Numbered from the stretch's first letter, positions 53,252-61,822 are shown. The stretch is DNA of 64,000 nucleotides from Tistlia consotensis USBA 355 (GCF_900177295.1 NZ_FWZX01000004.1:1-64000), one strand, 5' to 3'. Notes: a model not told the origin generated them from the letters alone. A program made the numbers and translations.

Positions 53252-53590
53252 ATGGATGCCCGCAAGGCCCTCGCGCTCTGGCACCGCGTCGCGGTCGAGA
53301 GCCTCAGCCACGACCTCGCCGAGCTGAACCAGCGGCAGACCGCGATCCTGCTGGAGATCTATCTCGGCGAGCCGCCGCACACGGTGCGCGGCCTGGCCCG
53401 GCGCCTCGCGATCTCGAAGCCGGCGGTGACCCGCGCGCTGCACCGGCTGGAGGCGCTCGACTACGCCCGGCGCAAGGTCGACGAGAGCGACAAGCGCTCG
53501 GTGCTGGTCCAGCGCACGGTCAAGGGCTCGGTGTTCCTGCGCGACTTCGCCGACCGCATCGGCGGCCTGGCGAAAGAGGCCGGGCTCTAA
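53252..53590 (+). CDS. Small MarR-type winged-helix regulator
   Basis: A 112-residue protein that is nearly all winged helix: RQTAILLEIYLGEPPHTVRG, LARRLAISKPAVTRALHRLE (recognition helix near residue 60-75) and YARRKVDESDKRSVLVQRT (wing). It is shorter than typical MarR proteins (about 140 residues) and lacks part of the first helix and the C-terminal dimer helix. Its stop overlaps by a few bases the stop of the convergent AT-rich gene, marking the sharp left edge of the AT-rich island. Confidence 0.85.
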   Translation: MDARKALALWHRVAVESLSHDLAELNQRQTAILLEIYLGEPPHTVRGLARRLAISKPAVTRALHRLEALDYARRKVDESDKRSVLVQRTVKGSVFLRDFADRIGGLAKEAGL

Positions 53591-54891
53591 GGAAGAATAA
53601 ATACGCCGTAGAAAATTATGCTGGTGAGTAATATAATTGAGACTGCTGATAATATCATAATAGTATATATTCTCTTCATTGAGTTAAAAAACCTAATGAG
53701 AGCCGCGTCCACGCGTCTTGTTGAATGAAACTTATCAGATACGTATGAGAAAAAAGCAATTAACACGATTGATGTCCCCACAAACAGCTCTGGGTATCTT
53801 AAGATAAATTTGAAAGCGATATCTATATTGTTATTTGGTGAGATGTCTATGTGGTAATCAGATAGTTGCAGTATTCCCGAAAATGAAAGTATTATTCCTA
53901 CAATTGATAGGACCCAATTCCTGATTGAATCTCTTGTTTCCTGCCTATTTATCGCTTCCCGCTCGACACGTGATCTTGTGGATTTTATACTTTCTGATAT
54001 TTCCGCGCTAAAATATCTCGGAAAATCTCTATTTATCGTAGAAAATTCTTCGTTTTCTCCGATTTCTGACTTACTGACTTCATATAGAGCAGATGCATAA
54101 GCAATCAAACCGAGAGTATTATCAAATGTCTCAATGTTCGGATGCCTCTTATACTATATTACTTTTCTATAAATATTATATAAAGAGGACATTCTCCACT
54201 CTATATTGTCTCCTTTCGTATATAAATCAACTACCGTATCAGTTGTTGGGTCATGATTCTGATGTCGATGGCCGATATCCTTCAGGAAATAGAATATCTG
54301 TGCACTTAAAATATACAAAATATGCTCTCTTTCCTTTGAATCGCAAGGTAAATTTGGTGCGTCATGATATCCATCGTGTTCGATAACTGGAAATATTTCT
54401 GTAGTGCCGGTTCTCCTAATAGACACGTCCACACAGAATACACAAAATCTTGTGCACTCATTCATAAAATACTCGTGTTTTTCCTTCGCAAAGTCCGTCA
54501 CTTTTTCATCTCTGGAAAAGCGAAACTCATTTAAATAATCTCTATACTTCCTGATTTCCCGCTTTATCATTGTCCACCCGCTTCTCCTCCTAAATATAAA
54601 GGCTCTTCCTCTCAAGAACTCTTGCTTAAGTCGTCCATCGTCTGTGGACGCAAGAAACAGAAATATGAAGTCGCCGTCCAAGTGGAGCGCTGGCAGAAGC
54701 AACGACTTGAGAGGAACAACCGCATCAGCTGTGATTCGGCGTTGATAGACTACTAAATAGCGCCTCGTTCGATCTGCAGCATGCGCAGATATAGATTTAG
54801 TAGGGTGTTCAGATTGCCCAAACACGCTAAAAGACAACCGCCCGCTTACTGCGGGAATCCATCCGCAGAACACGGGGGGTTCAGATCTCAA
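53587..54891 (-). pseudogene. AT-rich membrane-associated protein gene interrupted by an in-frame amber codon
   Basis: Two open frames on the minus strand are in the same reading frame and separated only by one TAG (54156-54154). The upstream part (54891 or ATG 54570 to 54154) codes for a soluble region with EREHILYILSAQIFYFLKD and HRHQNHDPTTDT. The downstream part (54153 to 53587, 188 residues) continues with KRHPNIETFDNTLGLIAYAS, a coiled-coil-like stretch, then three membrane helices (cores VLSIVGIILSFSGILQL, FVGTSIVLIAFFSYV, IMILSAVSIILLTSIIFY). No ribosome site precedes the second part. The composition is very AT-rich, unlike all neighbours. I do not recognise the family. Start is uncertain: TTG 54891 is the longest, ATG 54570 has AGGAGGAG 13 bases away. 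Confidence 0.7.
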
Positions 54892-54910
54892 TTTGCAGGA
54901 CTCAATTATA

Positions 54911-55204
54911 TTATTCAGTTCGCCTAATCGACGACAGAACAGCTTCGTCTGAAAGGCGACCCTGTTCTACCCATCTATTTGCTTTGGTGTCTATCGCAAT
55001 TCCCGCCGCGACTCGGTAGTCGCGAGAGCCGTTAACACTCGTCGCCGCTTGCCCGCGGAGAGTCGCGCCGAATCCATCTAGCCGACTACGATTGCGGTTG
55101 TACTCTGTGCCACTTCCAAGGCCCAACTTCCACGCGAGGCGCGCGAAGTACAGTGCCGCGAAGAGCGCGATCAGGATTCCGATTGTTTCCATCCATCCAA
55201 CCAT
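54911..55204 (-). CDS. Small single-pass membrane protein of the AT-rich island
   Basis: A 97-residue protein that I do not recognise. One membrane helix near residues 5-25 (METIGILIALFAALYFARLA) is followed by a polar cytoplasmic or periplasmic tail ending SSIRRTE. The ATG at 55204 has GGGGAGG seven bases before it, which supports a real gene. It is followed after 20 bases by the amber-interrupted gene, so the two may be an operon. Function unknown. Confidence 0.6.
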   Translation of the reverse strand: MVGWMETIGILIALFAALYFARLAWKLGLGSGTEYNRNRSRLDGFGATLRGQAATSVNGSRDYRVAAGIAIDTKANRWVEQGRLSDEAVLSSIRRTE

Positions 55205-55420
55205 TGCCCGTCCTCCCCGGTGCCGTCGGTATGGACTCCGACGTTGTCAAGAAAAAAATGGCACCGAAATGGTGATCCGTAAAGATTTTCCCGTCTCGCA
55301 TGTGCAAGAACGCAATTTAATTGCCATTTCCCCGCGTCGATGATTCCAATCGGAATCTCGCTCTCCCGTCTTCAGAGCAAATAGTTTTCCGACTCGGGGC
55401 TACCTGCCCCGGCGCCGCCG
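55205..55420. other. Non-coding right edge of the AT-rich island
   Basis: These 216 bases have lower GC than the flanks and no convincing open frame or hairpin. They probably hold the promoter of the small membrane protein gene. I see no direct repeat or tRNA that would mark an integration end. Confidence 0.4.
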
Positions 55421-56746
55421 CTATTCGGCGGCCGCCGCGCGACCGGCGAAGGCCTGTTCCATTTCGCGGCGCACCTTCAGCGTCGCGTCCTGCTCGTTCA
55501 TCTGAACGTCGGCGTAGCTCAGCGGTTGGCCCGCCGAAACAGGACGGACCAGCTTGATGCCGTGGGCGAGGCCGATCGGCAGGCCGCCCCTGGCCAGGCT
55601 CTCGCCGGCCTCGGTCAGCTTGCCCCAGACGCAGGATCCGCCCTCGCCGTCCAGCGTCTCGCCGGCCTTGAGGTCGCGCTTGGCGGTCGCCACGACGTCG
55701 CCGCGGAAGCCGGTCGGCGCCCCCGTCGCCTCGCCGCGCAGCGCCGCCGAGAGCACCGAGACGTTGAGTTCCAGGCCGATCAGGTGGAAGGGCTTGTACA
55801 TCGCCGCCCGGGTCCCGGAGGGATCGGTGATCAGGCCGTACTCGCGGAAGCAGCGCGCGGCGTACGCGTTCGGCGCCTCGAAGACGACGTAGACGCCCCA
55901 GCGCAGGTCGCGGAACACCGGCCGGCCGTCGCGTTCCAGGGACGAAACGACCTCGACCGTGCCGGAGTGGTTGAGCACCCCGCCCTCGTTGTGCGGCCGG
56001 AGCACCCGCGGCAGGTCGTCGACGCCGCAGGGCGGGAAGGCGAGGCCGGAGGGCGGCGGGGTCAGGCCGGTGGCGTTGGCGACCGCGGCCATCTCGATGC
56101 CCGACTTGGTGCCGTCGAGGAAGGAGTTGAACATCTGCGGGTTCATGCCGCCCTTGGCCGCGTCGGCCGGGTCGAGGCCGTAGTAGCCCCAGACCGTCTC
56201 GGGGGTCGAGGCGTGGTACTCCGGCAGGTACTTCGTGCCCTTGCCGGCGCAGACCACCTCGAAGCCGCAGGACCGGGCCCAGTCGACCATCTCGCAGATC
56301 AGCGCCGGCTGGTCGCCGTAGGCCAGCGAGTAGACGACGCCGGCCTCCTGCGCCTTGCGGGCGAGCAGCGGGCCGACCAGCACGTCGGCCTCGACGTTGA
56401 CCATGACGATGTGCTTGCCGGCCGCGATGGCGGCCAGGGCGTGGCGGGTGCCGGCGGCCGGATTGCCGGTCGCCTCGATGACGACCTCGACGTCCTCGCG
56501 CTCGATCGCCCGCAGGGAGTCGTCGACGAAGTCGGTGGCCTCGATCAGCTCCTCGGCCCAGCCGACCCGGCGGCAGGCCTCGCGCGCCCGCTGCGGGTCG
56601 AGGTCGGCGACCGCCGCGACGTCGAGGCCCGGGGTGTGGGGCACCTGGGACAGGAACATCGAGCCGAACTTGCCGGCGCCGATCAGCAGGACGCGGACCG
56701 GCCAGCCGCGGGCAGCGCGCTGCTGCAGCTTCGCATAGAGGTTCAT
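55421..56746 (-). CDS. NAD(P)-dependent dehydrogenase-like protein with C-terminal SAF domain
   Basis: A 441-residue protein. The N-terminal Rossmann part has VLLIGAGKFGSMFLSQ near residue 18-33, VVIEATGNPAAGTRHAL near 88-104 and HIVMVNVEADVLVGPLLA near 110-127, as in homoserine-dehydrogenase-like enzymes. The middle has GKGTKYLPEYHASTPETVW. The C-terminal 100 residues (AKRDLKAGETLDGEGGSCVW) resemble a SAF domain. Such proteins occur in sugar-acid and apiose-type pathways. It is the last gene of the GntR-PhyH operon, four bases after the PhyH stop. Substrate unknown. Confidence 0.85.
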   Translation of the reverse strand: MNLYAKLQQRAARGWPVRVLLIGAGKFGSMFLSQVPHTPGLDVAAVADLDPQRAREACRRVGWAEELIEATDFVDDSLRAIEREDVEVVIEATGNPAAGTRHALAAIAAGKHIVMVNVEADVLVGPLLARKAQEAGVVYSLAYGDQPALICEMVDWARSCGFEVVCAGKGTKYLPEYHASTPETVWGYYGLDPADAAKGGMNPQMFNSFLDGTKSGIEMAAVANATGLTPPPSGLAFPPCGVDDLPRVLRPHNEGGVLNHSGTVEVVSSLERDGRPVFRDLRWGVYVVFEAPNAYAARCFREYGLITDPSGTRAAMYKPFHLIGLELNVSVLSAALRGEATGAPTGFRGDVVATAKRDLKAGETLDGEGGSCVWGKLTEAGESLARGGLPIGLAHGIKLVRPVSAGQPLSYADVQMNEQDATLKVRREMEQAFAGRAAAAE

Positions 56747-56750
56747 GGCG

Positions 56751-57557
56751 CTACTCCGCGGCCTGGGTCGCGACGCTCTCCCGGGCGAGCTCGCGCAGGC
56801 TGTCGTCGGACAGCGGCTCGATCGGCGTGAAGTCGCGGTGCGCGATCCAGTCGGCGCGCTTGAACTGCCGGATGTGGTTGTCGACGTGGCAGAGCGACAG
56901 ATAGACGATCGTGCGCGGCCAGGGGCTGATGTTCGGCGGGCTGGCGTGGACGATGTTCGAGTGGAACATCAGCACCGAGCCGGCCGGGCCCTGCGGCGCC
57001 ACGATGCCGCCCGCGTCGGCCAGGCGCTTGACCGTCGCGCGGTCGAGCGTCCAGAGCGGATAGGAGGTCGTCTCGAGGTCGTGCCCGGCCTCCAGCGTGC
57101 CGGCCTTGTGGCTCTTCGGCACGATGAACAGCGGGCCATTGACCGCCGTCACCTCGTCGAGGAACAGGGCGATGTTCATGGCGCGCGGCTCGGGCATGTC
57201 GTCGTCGCGCTTCCAGGTGCCGTAGTCCTGGTGCCACTGCCAGACCTCGCCGTCGAAGGCGGCCTTCGCGTTGATCTTGAACTGGTGCATGTAGACCGGG
57301 CCGTCGAGCAGCTGCTGGACCGGCTCGACCAAGCGCGGATGGCGCCCGAGTCGGCGGTAGGCCTCGTTGAAGGTGTGGGCGGCGAAGGCAGTGCGCGCCA
57401 CGCCGGACTTCTCGCGCCAGACCTCCTGGCGCTCCTGGGCGTAGACGGCGTCGGCCTCGCGGCGCAGCAGGCCGATCTCCTCGCGGTCGAACCGCTCGGG
57501 CAGGAACAGCCAGCCTTCGGTCTCGAAATGGGCGAGCTCTTCGGGGGTCAGCTTCAT
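56751..57557 (-). CDS. Phytanoyl-CoA dioxygenase (PhyH) family protein
   Basis: A 268-residue Fe(II)/2-oxoglutarate oxygenase. The facial triad is visible: HxD in VWQWHQDYGTWKRD near residue 107-120 and the distal His in LMFHSNIVHASPPNIS near 203-218; the 2-oxoglutarate Arg is expected a few residues later (SPWPRTIVY). The fold is double-stranded beta-helix. It is encoded between a GntR regulator and an SAF dehydrogenase, so it is likely a catabolic or modifying hydroxylase; substrate unknown. Confidence 0.9.
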   Translation of the reverse strand: MKLTPEELAHFETEGWLFLPERFDREEIGLLRREADAVYAQERQEVWREKSGVARTAFAAHTFNEAYRRLGRHPRLVEPVQQLLDGPVYMHQFKINAKAAFDGEVWQWHQDYGTWKRDDDMPEPRAMNIALFLDEVTAVNGPLFIVPKSHKAGTLEAGHDLETTSYPLWTLDRATVKRLADAGGIVAPQGPAGSVLMFHSNIVHASPPNISPWPRTIVYLSLCHVDNHIRQFKRADWIAHRDFTPIEPLSDDSLRELARESVATQAAE

Positions 57558-57592
57558 CTCCGGGACTCCTCCGTGGGGGACGGCGGACGGCT

Positions 57593-58312
57593 TCAGGCCG
57601 CCTTGTTGTCGGTTTCGGGGTCGGTTTCGGGGCCGCTTGCGGACTCGGCGGCGGGCGCGACCTCGGCGCTCAGGCGCCGCCAGGTCGCCTCGCCGGCCTG
57701 CTCGGCATGGGCCCGGGCCAGGGTCTCGGCGCGCTCCGCCTGGCCGCGGCCGACGGCCTCGGCGATCGCGGCATGCTCGCGCCAGGCCCGCGCGCCGTAG
57801 TCGGGGTCGCCGAGCACCAGCCCCATCGAGCGCTGGAAGTGCGGCCAGGCCGCCTCGGCGGTCTCGGCGATCGCGCTGTTGCCGGAGGCGGCGTAGACCG
57901 CGCGGTGGAACGCGACGTCGGCGGCGATCAGCCGGCCCAGCTCGCCGTCGGCGAGGGCCGCGCGGCCCTGGGAGAGACAGGCCGAGAGGTCGACGACGGC
58001 CCCGCCCGCGGCGCGCTCCGCCGCCAGGCGCGCGGCCAGGGCGTCGAGCGCCGCGCGCACCCGGTAGAGATCGCGCAGGCGGTCCGGCTCGATCGGCGCG
58101 ACCATCAGGCCGCGGCGGCCGCGCTCGGTGACCAGGCCCTCGCTCAGCAGCAGGCGCAGCGCATGGCTGACCGGCTGGCGCGAGACGCCGAGGCGGGCCG
58201 CCAGCGGCTCCTGGGCGAGCGGCGCGCCGGCGGCCAGCTCGCCGGCCAGGATCGCCTGCTTCAGGCGGTCGTAGACCTCGTCGATCAGGACCGGGCGGGG
58301 CTCGATGCGCAT
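57593..58312 (-). CDS. GntR-family regulator, FCD subgroup
   Basis: A 239-residue regulator: winged helix at residues 5-70 (VYDRLKQAILAGELAAGAPL, LGVSRQPVSHALRLLLSEGL) and helical FCD domain (RAALDALAARLAAERA, AADVAFHRAVYAASGN, AWREHAAIAEAVGRG, with Asp/His residues at metal-ligand positions). It is the first gene of the operon with PhyH and SAF dehydrogenase and most likely regulates it. A perfect palindrome lies 22 bases upstream. Confidence 0.92.
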   Translation of the reverse strand: MRIEPRPVLIDEVYDRLKQAILAGELAAGAPLAQEPLAARLGVSRQPVSHALRLLLSEGLVTERGRRGLMVAPIEPDRLRDLYRVRAALDALAARLAAERAAGGAVVDLSACLSQGRAALADGELGRLIAADVAFHRAVYAASGNSAIAETAEAAWPHFQRSMGLVLGDPDYGARAWREHAAIAEAVGRGQAERAETLARAHAEQAGEATWRRLSAEVAPAAESASGPETDPETDNKAA

Positions 58313-58333
58313 GAGCGCAACTCTAGAGCCCTC

Positions 58334-58348
58334 TGAATTCGGAATTCA
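58334..58348. promoter_or_regulatory. Palindromic operator-like site upstream of the GntR/PhyH operon
   Basis: TGAATTC-G-GAATTCA is a perfect 15-base palindrome placed 22 bases before the GntR start. GntR/FCD sites are short dyads of this kind; assignment is inference. Confidence 0.65.
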
Positions 58349-58367
58349 ATAATGCGAGCCATGCAAA

Positions 58368-58394
58368 AAGGGCCCGTCGCCATGACGGGCCCTT
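58368..58394 (-). terminator. Intrinsic terminator of the doxX-like gene
   Basis: An 11-bp stem AAGGGCCCGTC with a five-base loop is followed on the minus strand by a run of T. It lies 25 bases past the stop codon at 58420 and just upstream of the GntR operon promoter. Confidence 0.85.
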
Positions 58395-58419
58395 CCTGTC
58401 GTTCCGGCGGCGGCCCGGA

Positions 58420-58860
58420 TCAGGCCGCCGCGGCGCTGCCCTGCAGCCAGGAGGGCAGCAGCGGCAGGCGCAGGCGGAGCGCCAGGGCGCCGTCGCCGAG
58501 CAGGGCCTGGACCAGGGCCAGGATCACCAGGAAGACCGGGTACTCCCAGCCGCCGCCCTGGCCGCTGAACACCCAGCCGTTGCCGGAGTGCGCCCAGGCG
58601 GCGCCGAGCAGCACCGGCAGCACAGCCAGCGAGACCAGGCGGGTCTGCACGCCGAGCAGCAGCAGCACGCCGCCGGTCACCTCGGCGAAGATCGTGAGAT
58701 AGGCGGTGATCGCCGGCAGGCCGAGCGATTCGAAGAAGCCGATCGTGCCGGCGAGGCCGAAGACGCCGAGCTTCAGGATCAGCGAGTGGGCGAGGAACAT
58801 GACGCCCAGCGAGACCCTGAGCAGCAGGGCGGCATAGGGCGCGGTACGGGAATCGGTCAT
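58420..58860 (-). CDS. DoxX-family membrane protein
   Basis: A 146-residue protein with four membrane helices and the DoxX pattern LLLRVSLGVMFLAHSLILKL near residue 11-30, FFESLGLPAITAYLTIFAEV near 43-62, and GGVLLLLGVQTRLVSLAVLP near 64-83. DoxX proteins take part in redox or quinone-linked stress responses. It is divergent from a LysR gene with a palindrome between them, suggesting control by that regulator. Confidence 0.92.
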   Translation of the reverse strand: MTDSRTAPYAALLLRVSLGVMFLAHSLILKLGVFGLAGTIGFFESLGLPAITAYLTIFAEVTGGVLLLLGVQTRLVSLAVLPVLLGAAWAHSGNGWVFSGQGGGWEYPVFLVILALVQALLGDGALALRLRLPLLPSWLQGSAAAA

Positions 58861-58966
58861 GGCTTGTCCCCTTGGAGCAGGCGCGGCAGCCGGTGGCTCC
58901 GCTCATGACGGGGAAGGTGTGGCTTGCGACTCCGCCATGCCATGGTGATAATTGCCTCTTCCTCTT

Positions 58967-58980
58967 TGCAAATTTGCAAG
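58967..58980. promoter_or_regulatory. Palindrome in the DoxX/LysR divergent spacer
   Basis: TTGCAAATTTGCAA is a perfect 14-base palindrome placed just upstream of the LysR GTG start at 58988. It fits a LysR recognition site (T-N-A dyad), but is very close to the start codon, so it may block LysR translation or transcription. Confidence 0.65.
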
Positions 58981-58987
58981 TGACGCC

Positions 58988-59866
58988 GTGACCCTGGACT
59001 GGAGCGACCTGCGTCTCGTGCTCGCCGTCGCGCGGGCCGGCAGCTACGCCGCGGCGGCCCGGCGTCTCGGCCTCGACCAGTCGACGGTCTATCGCCGCGT
59101 CACGACGCTGGAGCGCAGCCTGGCCACGCCGCTGTTCGAGCGCTCGGCCGACGGCCGCGCCCCGACCGCGACCGGCGCGGCCGTCGTGCAGGCCGCCGAG
59201 GCTATGGAGCGCGAGGTCGAAGGACTCGACGCGCGGCTCGCCGGCGAGCGCCAGCGGCTGGAAGGCAGCCTGCGCGTGACCGCGCCCGACGACCTGGGCG
59301 CGCGCCTGCTGCTGCCGCTGCTCGCCCGCTTCCGGCAGCGCGAGCCCGGCATCCGGCTCGAGCTGGTGCTCGACAACCGGGCGGTGAGCCTGACCCGGCG
59401 CGAGGCCGACGTGGCGCTGCGCGCCACGAGCAATCCGCCGGAATCGACCGTCGGGCGCTGCATCGGCCCGATCGGCTGGGCCGGCTATGCCATCCCCGCG
59501 CTGGCCGGCCGCGACCCCGCGGCGCTCGACTGGATCGCCTGGGAGGAGGGGGCGGGCTCGCCCCTGGTCGCGCGGCGCCTGGCCGGCCTGGCATCGCGCG
59601 AGCGCATCGTCTTGCGCAGCAACTCCCTGCTCAACCAGCTGCTCGCCGCCGAGGCCGGCATCGGCGCCGCCCTGCTGCCCTGCGTGCTGGGCGAGAGCTC
59701 GCCGGCGCTGCAGCGGATCCTGCCGCGCGGCCCGGCCGAGAGCGGCCAGCTGTGGCTGCTGACCCACAGCGACCTGCGCCGCAACCCGCGGGTCCGCGCC
59801 CTGCTCGACTTCCTCTACGAGGCGCTGCGGGCCAAGGCCGCGGACCTCGCCGGGCCGGAGGATTGA
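58988..59866 (+). CDS. LysR-family transcriptional regulator
   Basis: A 292-residue regulator: helix-turn-helix at residues 3-60 (YAAAARRLGLDQSTVYRRVT, LFERSADGRAPT) and a substrate-binding domain after residue 85 (LRVTAPDDLGARLLLPLLAR). The GTG at 58988 gives the standard start VTLDWSDLRLVLAV; an ATG at 58952 would place the palindrome inside the gene. Divergent from the doxX-like gene, its likely target. Confidence 0.92.
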   Translation: MTLDWSDLRLVLAVARAGSYAAAARRLGLDQSTVYRRVTTLERSLATPLFERSADGRAPTATGAAVVQAAEAMEREVEGLDARLAGERQRLEGSLRVTAPDDLGARLLLPLLARFRQREPGIRLELVLDNRAVSLTRREADVALRATSNPPESTVGRCIGPIGWAGYAIPALAGRDPAALDWIAWEEGAGSPLVARRLAGLASRERIVLRSNSLLNQLLAAEAGIGAALLPCVLGESSPALQRILPRGPAESGQLWLLTHSDLRRNPRVRALLDFLYEALRAKAADLAGPED

Positions 59867-59915
59867 GGGCTTCGCGGCGGGCCGGCTCGGCCCCGACGAA
59901 GCGGGACGGGCCCGT

Positions 59916-60482
59916 TCAGTCCGCCTCGTTGGCGTGGATGCCGAAGAACTCGTCGCGCTTCAGCCAGCCCTCGAAGCTGCCGAAGGCGAGCTGGCACCAG
60001 CCCTTGTGGCAACCGAGCAGGTTGCCGATGGCGTTCGGCTGCAGGGTGGCGACGGCCGGAGAATCGTCGCCCGGCGCGCGCCGCAGGGTGCGCGGGCCGC
60101 CGTCCGAGGTCGCCAGCACCTGGGCGGTGCGCTTGGCCTGGATCATCGAGGAATGCACCCAGCCCTCGGTGCCCTCCCAGTCGCGCAGCTTGCGCCAGTT
60201 GTCGAACTCGTCGATGACCTCGACCGGCAGGTCGGCGCGGCGATAGACCCACTCGATCGGATACTGCAGGCCCGGGCCGGCGCGCAGGTTGACCTGGTCG
60301 GAGCGCAGCGAGACGAAGCGCGGCAGCGGCAGGCCGCTGGCGCTGCCAACGGAGGCCTGCGCCCAGGCGGGCGCGACCAGGGTGCCGGCGAGCGGCGCCG
60401 CGGCGAGCAGCAGGCAGAGCGCGACGAGGACACCGGCGGCGGCTCGGCAGGCAAGGGCGGCGGCGACTCGGACCCGGCTCAT
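59916..60482 (-). CDS. Exported SH3-domain protein
   Basis: A 188-residue protein with an N-terminal signal (membrane core AAGVLVALCLLLAAAPLAG, cleavage near AWA-QA) followed by two bacterial SH3-type modules: RFVSLRSDQVNLRAGPG with YRRADLPVEVIDEFDNW, and LRRAPGDDSPAVATLQ with FGSFEGWLKRDEFFG. SH3b proteins in the envelope bind cell wall or partners. The ATG at 60482 is chosen because the signal peptide begins there. It is divergent from the hydroxyacid dehydrogenase gene. Confidence 0.87.
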   Translation of the reverse strand: MSRVRVAAALACRAAAGVLVALCLLLAAAPLAGTLVAPAWAQASVGSASGLPLPRFVSLRSDQVNLRAGPGLQYPIEWVYRRADLPVEVIDEFDNWRKLRDWEGTEGWVHSSMIQAKRTAQVLATSDGGPRTLRRAPGDDSPAVATLQPNAIGNLLGCHKGWCQLAFGSFEGWLKRDEFFGIHANEAD

Positions 60483-60726
60483 GCGCTCCGGCCTAACCCT
60501 CCCCCCGGGCGACGTCAAGGCCGCCTCCCGGCGCACCCCGCGCCCGGCCCGGCCCGCCGCGGCCCGGGCCGCTCCGGGGCCCCCTGCGCGGCCCGGGGGC
60601 GCACGCTGGACAAGCCGCTGTCCCGCCTGCTAAAGCCCCCGCCAAGAGGGCGCGCGGGCCCCCCAAGCGAGGCACCCCTCGGCCGGGACATCCCTCGTGC
60701 GAACAGCGAAGGCGGACTTCGAAGCC

Positions 60727-61707
60727 ATGGGCAAGCCTCTGGTCATCGTCACGCGGCGCCTGCCGGACGTCATCGAGACCCGGATGATGGAGCTGTTCGA
60801 CTGCCGGCTGAACCTCGACGACCAGCCGATGAGCCAGGCCGCATTGCTCGAGGCGGTCAAGACCGCCGAGATCCTGGTGCCGACGGTGACAGACCGGATC
60901 GACGCCGCGATCCTGTCCCAGGCCGGGCCCAAGCTGCGCCTGATCGCCTCGTTCGGCACCGGCGTCGACCACATCGACCTGAAGACCGCCCGCCAGCGCG
61001 GCATCACCGTGACCAACACGCCCGGCGTCCTGACCGAGGACACGGCCGACATGACCATGGCGCTGCTGCTGGCGGTGCCGCGGCGCCTCGCCGAGGGCGA
61101 GCGGGTCGTCCGCTCCGGCAGCTGGAACGGCTGGAGCCCGACCGGCATGCTCGGCCACAGGATCTGGGGCAAGCGGCTCGGCATCATCGGCATGGGCCGG
61201 ATCGGCCAGGCCGTGGCGCGGCGCGCCCGCGGCTTCGGCCTGTCGATCCACTACCACAACCGCCGGCGCGTCTCCGAGGAGGTCGAGCGCGAGCTCGAGG
61301 CGACCTACTGGGAGAGCCTCGACCAGATGCTGGCGCGCATGGACATGATCTCGGTGAACTGCCCGCACACGCCGGCGACCTTCCACCTGCTCTCGGCGCG
61401 CCGGCTGAAGCTGATGCGGCCCGACGCCTACATCGTCAACACCAGCCGCGGCGAGGTGATCGACGAGAACGCCCTGGCCCGCCTGCTGGCCTCCGGCGAG
61501 CTGGCCGGCGCCGGCCTCGACGTCTTCGAGCACGAGCCGGCGATCAACCCGAAGCTGCTCAAGCTCGACAACGTCCTGCTGCTGCCGCACATGGGCTCGG
61601 CGACGATCGAGGGCCGCATCGCCATGGGCGAGAAGGTCATCATCAACATCAAGACCTTCGTCGACGGACACACGCCGCCGGACCGTGTGCTCGAAGCGAT
61701 GTTCTGA
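60727..61707 (+). CDS. D-2-hydroxyacid dehydrogenase (glyoxylate/hydroxypyruvate reductase type)
   Basis: A 326-residue NAD(P)-dependent dehydrogenase. NAD motif LGIIGMGRIGQAVARRARGFG near residue 154-174, substrate Arg in VNTSRGEVIDENAL near 237-250 and the catalytic Glu/His pair in LDVFEHEPAINPKL and LLPHMGSAT are intact. The ATG at 60727 fits the family start; a GTG at 60697 would add ten residues. Probable role: reduction of glyoxylate or hydroxypyruvate in the cytosol. Confidence 0.92.
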   Translation: MGKPLVIVTRRLPDVIETRMMELFDCRLNLDDQPMSQAALLEAVKTAEILVPTVTDRIDAAILSQAGPKLRLIASFGTGVDHIDLKTARQRGITVTNTPGVLTEDTADMTMALLLAVPRRLAEGERVVRSGSWNGWSPTGMLGHRIWGKRLGIIGMGRIGQAVARRARGFGLSIHYHNRRRVSEEVERELEATYWESLDQMLARMDMISVNCPHTPATFHLLSARRLKLMRPDAYIVNTSRGEVIDENALARLLASGELAGAGLDVFEHEPAINPKLLKLDNVLLLPHMGSATIEGRIAMGEKVIINIKTFVDGHTPPDRVLEAMF

Positions 61708-61822
61708 GGGCCGGGCCGCCAGTGCTCCTCGGTTCCGGCCCCGGCCTCGCTCGCCCTTCACCTCGGGGCTGGCCTAGACGCGATCGTCTCGGGCATTCTC
61801 CCGGTCGCATCCACGTGCGTCG

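Noticed and set aside
54154-54156. Amber codon as a site for pyrrolysine or programmed read-through
   Set aside because: No context such as a pyrrolysine system or read-through signal is visible; a mutation or sequencing error is simpler.
54093-54386. A 97-codon plus-strand frame in the AT-rich island
   Set aside because: It is antisense to the continuous interrupted frame, has no ribosome site and no recognisable feature.
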